This document shows positions 32,512 to 40,087 of a stretch of DNA of 64,000 nucleotides, in pieces. The stretch is taken from positions 29,099 to 93,098 of the forward strand of contig DATBIY010000006.1 of NCBI GenBank assembly GCA_036556695.1. The letters run 5' to 3'. The stretch's first letter is position 1; each line of letters opens with the position of its first letter. Source of the stretch: DASSCW01 sp036556695. Lineage in GTDB: Bacteria; Chloroflexota; Limnocylindria; QHBO01. The position numbers were made by a program, and so were the translations under genes. The notes below the pieces were generated by a model. The model was not told where the DNA came from. It saw nothing but the letters and a program-made list of their open reading frames with translations, and ran no database searches.

Positions 32512-33393
32512 TTGATCAGCGCGCGCGTCAGAAAGGCCGTCCTGCCGGCGGCCGGCTTCGGAACCCGGTTCCTGCCCGCCACCAAGGCGATCCCCAAGGA
32601 GGTCATCCCCCTGGTCGATCGCCCGATCATCCAGTACGCGGTCGAAGAGGCCTTCGCCTCCGGCATCGAGCAGATCATCATCGTCATCGCCACCGGGCGC
32701 AGCGCCATCGAGGACCACTTCGATGCCAACCCCACGCTGGAGCGCTGGCTGGAGGAGCGGGGTGACATCGAGCTGCTGCGGGCCGTGCGCCGCATCACCG
32801 AGGCGGGCCCCATCGCCTTCGTCCACCAGAAGGAGCAGCTGGGCCTGGGGCACGCCGTGCTGATGGCCAAGGAGCTGGTCGGCGACGAGCCGTTCGCCGT
32901 GCTCCTCTCCGACGACGTGATGCTCAACCCCGGCGGGCCGCCGGTCACGCGGCAGCTGATCGAGCAGCACGCCACTCACCGCGGCAGCGTGGTGGCAGTG
33001 CAGCGCGTGGCTCCGCAGGACGTGACGCGCTACGGCATCGTGCAGCCGCTGCGCGAGGAGGGGCGGCTGGTCGAGATCGGTGACCTGGTCGAGAAGCCGG
33101 CCGTCGACGACGCGCCGTCGGACCTGGCGGTCCTGGGCCGATACGTCCTGACGCCCAAGATCTTCAACGTACTGGAGACGACGCCGCGCGGGGCGGGCGG
33201 CGAGATCCAGCTGACCGACGCCATCCGGGCACTGACCGAGGAGCAGCCGGTGTTCGGCTACCAGTTCGAGGGCGAGCGGCACGATGCCGGCACCCGCATC
33301 GGCTGGATGAAGGCCAACGTGGCCATGGCCCTGGCGTCGGAGGACGCGGACGAGTTCCGCGCCTACCTGCGCGGGCTCGACCTGCGAGACTGA
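32512..33393 (+). CDS. galU: UTP-glucose-1-phosphate uridylyltransferase
   Basis: 293 residues, the usual length. It makes UDP-glucose from UTP and glucose 1-phosphate. The nucleotide-binding start KAVLPAAGFGTRFLPATKA (residues 8-26) and PKEVIPLVDRPIIQYAVEE (28-46) are diagnostic, as are QKEQLGLGHAV near 105 and the LLSDD metal site near 125. The first codon is TTG with GGAGAG just before it. UDP-glucose would feed galE at 58.3 kb and glucosyl transfer by GpgS at 51.5 kb. A PASTA kinase gene follows 25 nt later on the same strand. Confidence 0.95.
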   Translation: MISARVRKAVLPAAGFGTRFLPATKAIPKEVIPLVDRPIIQYAVEEAFASGIEQIIIVIATGRSAIEDHFDANPTLERWLEERGDIELLRAVRRITEAGPIAFVHQKEQLGLGHAVLMAKELVGDEPFAVLLSDDVMLNPGGPPVTRQLIEQHATHRGSVVAVQRVAPQDVTRYGIVQPLREEGRLVEIGDLVEKPAVDDAPSDLAVLGRYVLTPKIFNVLETTPRGAGGEIQLTDAIRALTEEQPVFGYQFEGERHDAGTRIGWMKANVAMALASEDADEFRAYLRGLDLRD

Positions 33394-33418
33394 CGCCCGC
33401 AACGGAGGGCTACGCGGC

Positions 33419-35056
33419 GTGGAGATGATCGGGCGGCTCATCAGCGGGCGCTACCGCCTCATTGCGCCGCTGGGCGAGGGCGGCATGGCCACGATCTGGC
33501 GCGCCGTCGACGAGCAGCTGGACCGCGAGGTGGCGGTCAAGCTGCTGCGCGAGCAGTTCGGCAGCGACGCGGGCTTCGCCGCCCGCTTCCGGCAGGAGGC
33601 ACGCGCCGCCGGCTCGCTGTCGCACCCGAACATCGTGCCGGTCTACGACTACGGCACCGACGCCGACGGCAGCCAGTTCATCGTCATGCAGCTGGTAGAG
33701 GGCGACACCCTGGCCGGCATCCTGCGCGAGCGAGGCCACCTGGATACCGATGACGCCGTGCGCGTCGCGCTGGGCGTCGCCTCCGCCCTGGAGGCCGCTC
33801 ATCGCCGCGGCCTGGTCCACCGTGACGTGAAGCCGGGCAACATCCTGCTCACCGACGATGGGGACGTGAAGGTCACGGATTTCGGCATCGCGCGCGCCGT
33901 CTCCGAGGCGTCGATGACGGTCACCGGCACCACGCTGGGATCGGTCCACTACTTCAGCCCGGAGCAGGCGCGCGGCGACGAGGTGACCGGCGCGTCCGAC
34001 GTCTACGCGCTGGGCATCGTGCTGTACGAGATGCTGACCGGCCGGCGCCCCTTCGAGGGAGACTCGGCGGCTGGCGTGGCCCTGAAGCGGCTGAACGAGG
34101 ACCCGCCGCCGCCGTCCGCCTTCCGGCCCGTGCCGGCCGGCCTGTCGGCCATCGTGATGCGGGCTCTGCAGCGCGAGCCGGCCGACCGCTTCCCGGACGC
34201 CGGCTCCTTCGCCGAGGCGCTGCGCGTGTGGCAGAAGGACCCGGCACGCGCCGCCGCCGCGGCACCGGCCATGGCCGCGGCCCCGAAGCCGCAGGACGCG
34301 CCGCTGCCACCCGCCGGCGAGCCAACGGTCTACATTCCGCCGCGCGTCACCATGCCGGCCGACCGGGCCGCATCCGGCGGCCGGCCACCGGTTCGCCGTC
34401 CGCCGCCGCCTCCGCCGCAGCGCAGGCAGCCGTGGTGGACCTGGCTGCTGGTGCTGCTGGCCGTCCTGCTGCTGGGGCTCATCGGCTACCTGGGCATGCA
34501 GGTCATCGGCAACCTCGGGCCGAACGGCACGCCGACGCCCACGCCGGCCGCCCAGTTCGCGCTGCCGGACTTCACCGATCAGCCGATTGCGGCCGCCCGC
34601 CGCCTGGCCGAGGAGCGCGGGCTGATCGTCGAAGTCGACCCGGACCGCGTCCCATCCGACGAGATCGAAGCGGGCAACGTCGTTTCGACCGACCCGCCGC
34701 CCGGCACGATGGTCTCCGAAGGCGACACCTTGACCTTCACCGTGAGCAGCGGCGAGGACACCGTCGACGTGCCCAACCTCGTCGGCCAGACGGAAGACCA
34801 GGCGGTGGCCACCCTGAACACGGCTGGCCTGACGCTGGGACAGGTGTCGACCGAGTTCAGCGACGCCCAGCCCGAGGGCCGGGTCATTCGCAGCACACCC
34901 AGCGCCGGAGTTTCGCTGCCGCGCGGCGACCAGGTTGACATCGTCTTGTCGCGCGGCCCTGCCCCGACGCCCACACCACAGCCGACGCCGCCACCCACGC
35001 CGACACCTCCGCCGCCGACGCCCGCCCCGGCCTCACCGACGCCCACGCCGTCATAG
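33419..35056 (+). CDS. Serine/threonine protein kinase with two PASTA domains (PknB-like)
   Basis: 545 residues from GTG 33419, with GGAGGG 9 nt upstream. The kinase domain (about residues 10-270) has the GEGGMATIW glycine loop, VAVKLL lysine, HRDVKPGNILL catalytic loop and VTDFGIAR metal site. A Pro/Ala-rich linker leads to one membrane helix near residues 340-362 (WWTWLLVLLAVLLLGLIGYLG). Two PASTA domains follow outside, FALPDFTDQPIAAAR... and VDVPNLVGQTEDQAV..., then a long Pro/Thr tail. PASTA kinases sense peptidoglycan fragments and control growth and division. Most PknB proteins have three or four PASTA units, so two is low. Confidence 0.94.
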   Translation: MEMIGRLISGRYRLIAPLGEGGMATIWRAVDEQLDREVAVKLLREQFGSDAGFAARFRQEARAAGSLSHPNIVPVYDYGTDADGSQFIVMQLVEGDTLAGILRERGHLDTDDAVRVALGVASALEAAHRRGLVHRDVKPGNILLTDDGDVKVTDFGIARAVSEASMTVTGTTLGSVHYFSPEQARGDEVTGASDVYALGIVLYEMLTGRRPFEGDSAAGVALKRLNEDPPPPSAFRPVPAGLSAIVMRALQREPADRFPDAGSFAEALRVWQKDPARAAAAAPAMAAAPKPQDAPLPPAGEPTVYIPPRVTMPADRAASGGRPPVRRPPPPPPQRRQPWWTWLLVLLAVLLLGLIGYLGMQVIGNLGPNGTPTPTPAAQFALPDFTDQPIAAARRLAEERGLIVEVDPDRVPSDEIEAGNVVSTDPPPGTMVSEGDTLTFTVSSGEDTVDVPNLVGQTEDQAVATLNTAGLTLGQVSTEFSDAQPEGRVIRSTPSAGVSLPRGDQVDIVLSRGPAPTPTPQPTPPPTPTPPPPTPAPASPTPTPS

Positions 35057-35083
35057 GGCCTCTGACCCTGGCCGGCGGCCCGG

Positions 35084-35092
35084 TGCTAGCAT
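35084..35092 (+). promoter_or_regulatory. Extended -10 promoter TGCTAGCAT of thioredoxin
   Basis: TGC-TAGCAT lies about 48 nt before the trxA ATG. A leader with AGGAGGT follows, so this gene is not leaderless. Confidence 0.4.
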
Positions 35093-35139
35093 CCGGCGCT
35101 GAACATTCGAACCCTTCGGCCAGGAGGTCCAGCAATCCC

Positions 35140-35466
35140 ATGTCCGCCCCGATGACGGTCGACGAGTCGACCTTCGAGGCGCAGGTTCTCCAATCGGACA
35201 AGCCGGTGCTTGTCGACTTCTGGGCGCCATGGTGCGGGCCGTGCCGGCTCGTCTCCCCGGTGGTGGAGTCGATCGGCGAGGCGCACGGCGACAAGATCGC
35301 CGTCGCAAAGGTGAACACCGACGAGAACCAGCAGCTGGCGATGCGCTACAGCATCTTCAGCATCCCCACCCTCATCGTCTTCAAGGACGGGCGGGAGGCC
35401 GCCCGTGTGGTCGGCTTCATGCCCCAGGAGGCGATGGAGGAGCGTCTGCGCGACTACATCGCCTAG
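35140..35466 (+). CDS. trxA: Thioredoxin
   Basis: 108 residues, the classic length. The active site WAPWCGPC lies at about residues 28-35, preceded by LVDFW and followed by the cis-proline segment SIPTLIVFKDG near 73. It reduces disulphides in the cytoplasm, including that of the Bcp-type peroxiredoxin encoded at 1.7 kb. The ATG follows an AGGAGGT at 35122-35128. It may be followed by read-through into the cysteine-rich protein gene, which has its own TACACT hexamer. Confidence 0.96.
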   Translation: MSAPMTVDESTFEAQVLQSDKPVLVDFWAPWCGPCRLVSPVVESIGEAHGDKIAVAKVNTDENQQLAMRYSIFSIPTLIVFKDGREAARVVGFMPQEAMEERLRDYIA

Positions 35467-35537
35467 CGCGATCGCCTGGCGCTCGAGCAGGACCATCGGC
35501 GGCGGCCGGATGGGCCTTCTGCCGCCGAAGCAGCCGC

Positions 35538-35543
35538 TACACT
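35538..35543 (+). promoter_or_regulatory. -10 element TACACT upstream of the cysteine-rich protein
   Basis: TACACT lies 29 nt before the TTG start at 35573; a GGGAGG ribosome site lies between, so this start is leadered. Confidence 0.4.
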
Positions 35544-35572
35544 CGGCGTGCGAGAGGGAGGCACGCCCGAGT

Positions 35573-36130
35573 TTGATCATCAAGACCGAGCGGCGAACCG
35601 GTGCGGATCGCCGGCAGGCCGGCGATCCATTCAGCCCGGAGCGCCGGCAAAACGACCGGCGCACGATGTGCTGGGAGGTCGAGAACTGCTCGCTCACGAT
35701 CCGCTATCGCTGCCCGGCCTTCATCCTGCGCCGTCCGTGCTGGGAGCTGTGGGCGGTGGAGGGCGTGGGGCCGGCGCGCGCCTGCTGCCACAACGAGATC
35801 GACTGCGAGCCGGGCCGCTGCGTGATCGCCGAGAAGCGCTTCGCCGAGGCCCCGCAGCCGTTGACCGTACACGTCGGCAGGCGTGGCATGCCGCTGGGCT
35901 ACTCGCGGCCGCGCCGCCATTCGTGCCCGCACTTCTTCCTGACCCAAGGGTCGAAGGGGCGCGTCCCGATCGAGGCTCCGCAGCTGCTGCGCACGCTGAT
36001 GAAGCAGGAGGGCGTTGTGAGTCGATGCGAGCTTCGAGGTGGCGTGCACCTGGACTCCGGCTACGTCACGGACCTGTGCCTCACCGGGCAGTTCCATGAC
36101 TGCGTCTTCTACGAGGACGAGCAGGGCTGA
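35573..36130 (+). CDS. Cysteine-rich two-CW-like protein
   Basis: 185 residues from TTG 35573. The N-terminus has two RRxGxDRR-like basic units (ERRTGADRRQAG and ERRQNDRRT). A cysteine-rich segment follows: MCWEVENCSLTIRYRCPAF, PCWELWAVEG, then CCHNEIDCEPGRC. The CWE...C...CPA...CWE pattern matches what is called the two-CW domain, probably a metal site. Further cysteines lie near residues 118 and 149-176. The function is unknown. It sits between thioredoxin and the folate operon; folC starts 17 nt after its stop. Confidence 0.65.
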   Translation: MIIKTERRTGADRRQAGDPFSPERRQNDRRTMCWEVENCSLTIRYRCPAFILRRPCWELWAVEGVGPARACCHNEIDCEPGRCVIAEKRFAEAPQPLTVHVGRRGMPLGYSRPRRHSCPHFFLTQGSKGRVPIEAPQLLRTLMKQEGVVSRCELRGGVHLDSGYVTDLCLTGQFHDCVFYEDEQG

Positions 36131-36146
36131 CGACTACCCCGCAGCG

Positions 36147-37466
36147 GTGCGGGAGCTGACCTCGCGCGGGCGGTTCGGCATCAGCCTCGGCCTGGAGCGC
36201 ATCGGCGCCATCCTCGATGAGCTGGACCACCCTGAGCGGCAGCTCCGCGGAGCGCTGGTGGCGGGGACCAACGGCAAGGGCAGCGTGGTGGCCATGGTCC
36301 AGTCGGTGCTGCGCGAGGCGGGGCTGCGGGTAGGCACCATGCCCAAGCCGCACCTGGTCAGCTACCGGGAGCGCATCGCCCTGGACGGCCTGCCCATCGA
36401 TGAGGCCGATTTCGCCGCCGCCGTAGGCCGCGTGCTGCCCGCGGTGGACCGCGTCGCCAGCCGGCTCGGGGCGCCCACCGAGTTCGAGACGCTGACCGCC
36501 GCCGCCTTCAGCGAGCTGGCGCGCCGCCAGGTGGACCTGGCGGTGGTGGAGGTCGGCATGGGCGGCCGCCTGGATGCGACCAACGTGCTCGATCCGGGAG
36601 TGGCGGTGATCACCAACGTGCAGAAGGACCACGAGCGCTACCTGGGCTCGACGCTGGCGGCCATCGGCACCGAGAAGGCGGCGATCATCAAGCCCGGGAA
36701 CCTGGCAGTCACCGGCGCCACCGGCCGTGGCCTGCCGCCGATCCTGGACCGCTGCGCTGCGCTCGCGGTGCCGCTGCGCCTGGCTGGCCGCACCAGGCCC
36801 TACCGGGCGGAGCTGCGAAACCAGGACCTGCGGGGCATCGTGGTCGACGCGCACACCCCGACCACCACGCTGGACGAGCTGCAGGTTGGATTGCTGGGGA
36901 GACACCAGGCGACGAACGCGGCGGTCGCGCTGGCCGTGCTGGACGCCCTGCGCCAGGCGGCCGAGCGGCGCGGTCAGCCTCTGCCCGGGCTAAACGAGGA
37001 GGCGCTGCGCCGCGGCCTGGCAAAGGCCCGCTGGCCGGGGCGCCTGGAGCTGCTCGAGGCCACGCCCCACGGGCGCGTCCTGCTCGACGGGGCGCACAAT
37101 CCCGCAGGGGCTCGAGCCCTGGCCACCGCGCTGGAGGACCTGCAGCTGACCGGCATTCCCATGGTGTTCGGCGCCATGCGTGGCAAGCGGGTGGCCGCCA
37201 TGCTGCGCGCGCTGGCCTCCGCTCGGACGCAGCCGGTGTTCACCGCCATCGCCGACCACAACGGGCTCCCCCCGCGGGAGCTGCTGCAGACCTGGCGGCG
37301 CGTGACCGGTGCACATGGCGGCGCAGCTGCGGACATGCCCACGCGCGCGCTCGAGATGGCGGCGGACCTGCGGCACGACGCCCAGCAGCCGGTGCTGGTC
37401 GCCGGCTCGCTCTACCTGGTCGGCAGCCTGCGCGCCGAGCTGCTGGGCGAGGGCCAGCCGGCATGA
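36147..37466 (+). CDS. folC: Folylpolyglutamate/dihydrofolate synthase
   Basis: 439 residues from GTG 36147, which gives the family's usual length. The enzyme adds glutamate to dihydropteroate or folates with ATP. The P-loop GTNGKGSVVAMV lies near residues 44-55. MPKPHLVSYRERIALDG near 67 and VVEVGMGGRLDATNVL near 135 are diagnostic, and the ligase domain has LDGAHNPAGARAL near 310. It starts 17 nt after the cysteine-rich protein gene and overlaps folP by 4 nt (ATGA), forming folC-folP-folB. Confidence 0.93.
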   Translation: MRELTSRGRFGISLGLERIGAILDELDHPERQLRGALVAGTNGKGSVVAMVQSVLREAGLRVGTMPKPHLVSYRERIALDGLPIDEADFAAAVGRVLPAVDRVASRLGAPTEFETLTAAAFSELARRQVDLAVVEVGMGGRLDATNVLDPGVAVITNVQKDHERYLGSTLAAIGTEKAAIIKPGNLAVTGATGRGLPPILDRCAALAVPLRLAGRTRPYRAELRNQDLRGIVVDAHTPTTTLDELQVGLLGRHQATNAAVALAVLDALRQAAERRGQPLPGLNEEALRRGLAKARWPGRLELLEATPHGRVLLDGAHNPAGARALATALEDLQLTGIPMVFGAMRGKRVAAMLRALASARTQPVFTAIADHNGLPPRELLQTWRRVTGAHGGAAADMPTRALEMAADLRHDAQQPVLVAGSLYLVGSLRAELLGEGQPA

Positions 37467-38317
37467 CGCAGCTGGCCTGGGGCGAGCGGACCTACGTCAT
37501 GGGCATCCTGAACCTGACGCCCGACTCGTTCAGCGGTGACGGGCTGGCGCCGGAGGGCGCCTCATCGGAGGAGGTCGTTTCCTCGGCCGTCAAGCAGGCG
37601 CGCACATTCGTGGCCGCCGGGGCCGACATCCTGGACATCGGCGCCGAATCCAGCCGGCCGGCACAGTTCTACGGCGACCATCCGCCCATCTCGGCCGCCG
37701 CCGAGGCGGCGCTGGTGGTGCCCGTGCTGCGCGCGCTGCGGGAGGAGCTGGGCGACGGGCCGCTGCTCAGCGTAGACACGACGAAGGGCTCGGTGGCAAG
37801 GGAGGCCATTGCCGCCGGCGCGGGCATGGTCAACGACGTATGGGCCGGGACGCGCGATCCCGGCACCCTCCACGCCGCGGCCGAGGCCGGCAGCTGGATG
37901 GTGCTGATGCACAACCGCGAAGTGGCCGACTATCCGCGCGGCGTGTTCGATGAGGTGGTCACCTGGCTGCGCGACGCGATCGGCGCCGCGGAGCGCGCAG
38001 GCATCGCGCGGGGTCGGCTGATTGTCGACCCGGGCATCGGCTTCGGGAAGACGGCCGACCATTCGATCGAGCTGCTCCATCGGCTCCGCGAGCTGAGGGA
38101 CGCCCTGGGTGGGCTGCCGATGCTTGTGGGGACCAGCCGCAAGCGGTTCATCGGCCAGCTGCTGGGTGGCGCCCCGCCGGACCACCGGCTGGAGGGCACA
38201 GCTGCCACCGTCAGCCTGGCCATTGCCGCAGGGGCCGATATCGTGCGCGTCCACGACGTGGAGCCCATGATGCGCACCGTGCGAGTGACGGATGGCATCG
38301 TGCGGTGGCGCCGGTGA
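37463..38317 (+). CDS. folP: Dihydropteroate synthase
   Basis: 284 residues. It joins 4-aminobenzoate to the pterin pyrophosphate and is the sulphonamide target. The seven conserved segments of the TIM barrel are present, including MGILNLTPDSFSGDG (residues 13-27), DIGAESSRP near 54, VDTTKGSVAREA near 98, VNDVWAG near 115, DPGIGFGKT near 189 and GTSRKRFIGQLL near 224. The ATG overlaps the folC stop and the folB start overlaps its TGA (GTGA), so all three genes are coupled. Confidence 0.96.
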   Translation: MTQLAWGERTYVMGILNLTPDSFSGDGLAPEGASSEEVVSSAVKQARTFVAAGADILDIGAESSRPAQFYGDHPPISAAAEAALVVPVLRALREELGDGPLLSVDTTKGSVAREAIAAGAGMVNDVWAGTRDPGTLHAAAEAGSWMVLMHNREVADYPRGVFDEVVTWLRDAIGAAERAGIARGRLIVDPGIGFGKTADHSIELLHRLRELRDALGGLPMLVGTSRKRFIGQLLGGAPPDHRLEGTAATVSLAIAAGADIVRVHDVEPMMRTVRVTDGIVRWRR

Positions 38318-38682
38318 GCGACCGCATCACGCTGCGCGGCATGCGCTTCCTTGGTCGGCACGGCGTCGAGTTGGAGGAGCGCCTGGAGCCGCAGCCCTTC
38401 GAGGTGGACGTGATCCTGCGCGGCGCCATCTCGCGCGCTGCGGCCAGCGACGACCTGGCCGACACGGTCGACTATTCGGCCGTGTTCACCACGGTGCAGG
38501 GCATCGTTGAGGAGCAGTCGTTCCGCCTCATCGAAGCGCTGGCCGGCACCATCGCCGACACCCTGCTGACCGACCCCGCCATCCAGGACGTCGAGGTCCG
38601 GGTGAGAAAGCCGAAGGCCCCGTTGCCCGGGGCCTTCGACACCGTGGAGGTCAGGCTGCGGCGGCGCGCCGCGGCCGAGTGA
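38314..38682 (+). CDS. folB: Dihydroneopterin aldolase
   Basis: 122 residues. It cleaves dihydroneopterin to the hydroxymethyl pterin that folP uses after pyrophosphorylation. The signature RGMRFLGRHGVELEERLEPQ lies near residues 7-26, and the catalytic lysine is in VRVRKPKAPL near 98. I chose the GTG at 38314, which overlaps the folP stop as GTGA; a GTG at 38305 is possible. No folK or folE is found in the window. Within its last codons lies a perfect 11-bp hairpin (38612-38638). Confidence 0.92.
   Translation: MSDRITLRGMRFLGRHGVELEERLEPQPFEVDVILRGAISRAAASDDLADTVDYSAVFTTVQGIVEEQSFRLIEALAGTIADTLLTDPAIQDVEVRVRKPKAPLPGAFDTVEVRLRRRAAAE
38612..38638. other. Perfect 11-bp stem-loop inside folB
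   Basis: CGAAGGCCCCG pairs with CGGGGCCTTCG around TTGCC. It lies in coding sequence 44 nt before the folB stop, at the convergent junction with the protease gene. No T-run follows, so a terminator role is uncertain. Confidence 0.45.
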
Positions 38683-38685
38683 CGC

Positions 38686-40002
38686 TCAGGGCTCCTCTGG
38701 CAGCGTGCCCAGCGTGACCTCGATCTCGGTCGGCGAGTCGCCGCGCAGCACCCGCAGGGTGATGGTGTCACCCGGGTTGTGCGGCAGGATCAGTTCCGCC
38801 AGGTCGGTGTCGGCGTCGATCTCCTGGCCGTCCAGCGCGGTGATCACGTCGCCGGGCTGCAGGCCGGCGGCCGCGGCGGGGCTGTTGGGAAAGACCGCCG
38901 GCTGGCTCCCGGTGGAGTCGATGATCACGCCGTCCTCGACCACCAGGTCCATCTCCTCAGCCAGCTGCTTGGTGATGGGCCGGTAGTAGATCCCGATCCA
39001 CGGCCGCTGGAGCGGCTGTCCGTTCACCGCCTGCTGCATGATCGGCCTGGCGATGTCGATGGGGATGGCAAAGCCAATGCCCTGCGCGTCCTGGCTGACG
39101 GCGGTGTTGACGCCGATGACCTGCCCGGCGCTGTCGAGCAGCGGGCCACCCGAGTTGCCCGGGTTGATGGCCGCATCGGTCTGGATCAGGTTGTTCAGCT
39201 GCTCGGAGCTGCTGGTCGCCTGGCTGCCGGCCACGATCTGCCTGCCCAGGCCGGAGACGATGCCGGTGGTCACCGTGTTCTCGAACTGGCCGAGCGGGTT
39301 GCCGATGGCGATGGCCAGCTGGCCCTGCTCCAGGTCGGCGCTGGAGCCGATCTTGACGGTCGGCAGGTCGGTGGCATCCACCTTCACGATGGCCAGGTCG
39401 GTCAGCGTGTCGATGCCGTAGACCTCGCCCTCCAGCTCGGTGGTGTCGGAGAGGATGACGGTGATCTGGTTCGCGTCGGCCACCACGTGCCGGTTGGTCA
39501 GGATCCAGCCATCGGAGTGATAGATGAAGCCGGTGCCGACGCCCGAGCCCCCCAGGCCGCCGCTGCTGGACTGGATCTTGACCACCGCGGGCATGGCCGA
39601 TTGCACGGCGCTGATCACCGCCGAGGACTCGTCGAGGTGCACCTGTGACACGCTCTGCCCCAGCGGCTCCTGCGCCGCCTGCTGGTTCGTCAGCTGCTGG
39701 CCGCGCAACAGGCCCGTCACCGCGGCCGCTGACAGCGAGCCGGACACGATGCCGGCGACGACGGCCACAGCCACGATGGCGCCGCCGCCCAGGCCGCGCC
39801 GCTGCTGCTGGATCCCGTGGCTGGTGGCGAGCGGCGGCCGCGTGGACCAGGCCGGGACGGCCTGTGCGGGGCGTGGGTCGCTCTCGTATCGCCCCGCCGC
39901 CGGCTGAGCGGGTGGCGGCCCGAAGCGCCGGACCTCGACAGGCTCGGCCGGGTCGTCGGCGGAACGCGAGGTGAAGTGGAGGTTGTGCTGGTCGTCGGTC
40001 AT
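38686..40002 (-). CDS. HtrA/DegP-like serine protease with PDZ domain, membrane-anchored
   Basis: 438 residues from the ATG at 40002; an upstream in-frame ATG at 40017 overlaps a TACGAT -10 hexamer and is less likely. A cytoplasmic, Pro-rich head is followed by one membrane helix near residues 75-100. The trypsin-like domain has the full triad: TNRHVVAD, DTLTDLAIVKV and NPGNSGGPLL. A PDZ domain at the C-terminus contains SPAAAAGLQPGDVITALDG. Such proteases degrade or refold damaged exported proteins. The gene follows the sensor kinase on the same strand, about 85 nt away, and may be under the same stress control. Confidence 0.93.
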   Translation of the reverse strand: MTDDQHNLHFTSRSADDPAEPVEVRRFGPPPAQPAAGRYESDPRPAQAVPAWSTRPPLATSHGIQQQRRGLGGGAIVAVAVVAGIVSGSLSAAAVTGLLRGQQLTNQQAAQEPLGQSVSQVHLDESSAVISAVQSAMPAVVKIQSSSGGLGGSGVGTGFIYHSDGWILTNRHVVADANQITVILSDTTELEGEVYGIDTLTDLAIVKVDATDLPTVKIGSSADLEQGQLAIAIGNPLGQFENTVTTGIVSGLGRQIVAGSQATSSSEQLNNLIQTDAAINPGNSGGPLLDSAGQVIGVNTAVSQDAQGIGFAIPIDIARPIMQQAVNGQPLQRPWIGIYYRPITKQLAEEMDLVVEDGVIIDSTGSQPAVFPNSPAAAAGLQPGDVITALDGQEIDADTDLAELILPHNPGDTITLRVLRGDSPTEIEVTLGTLPEEP

Positions 40003-40015
40003 GAGGTTCGCTCGC

Positions 40016-40021
40016 ATCGTA
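40016..40021 (-). promoter_or_regulatory. -10 element TACGAT before the HtrA-like gene
   Basis: TACGAT lies 13 nt before the ATG at 40002 and overlaps the alternative ATG at 40017, arguing for the shorter protein. Confidence 0.45.
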
Positions 40022-40087
40022 CGAGGGCGGGACTCTGTCCATCGTGCTCCGCATCCGTTGCGTGCAGCGCCCTGCAAGCGTGAAGTT

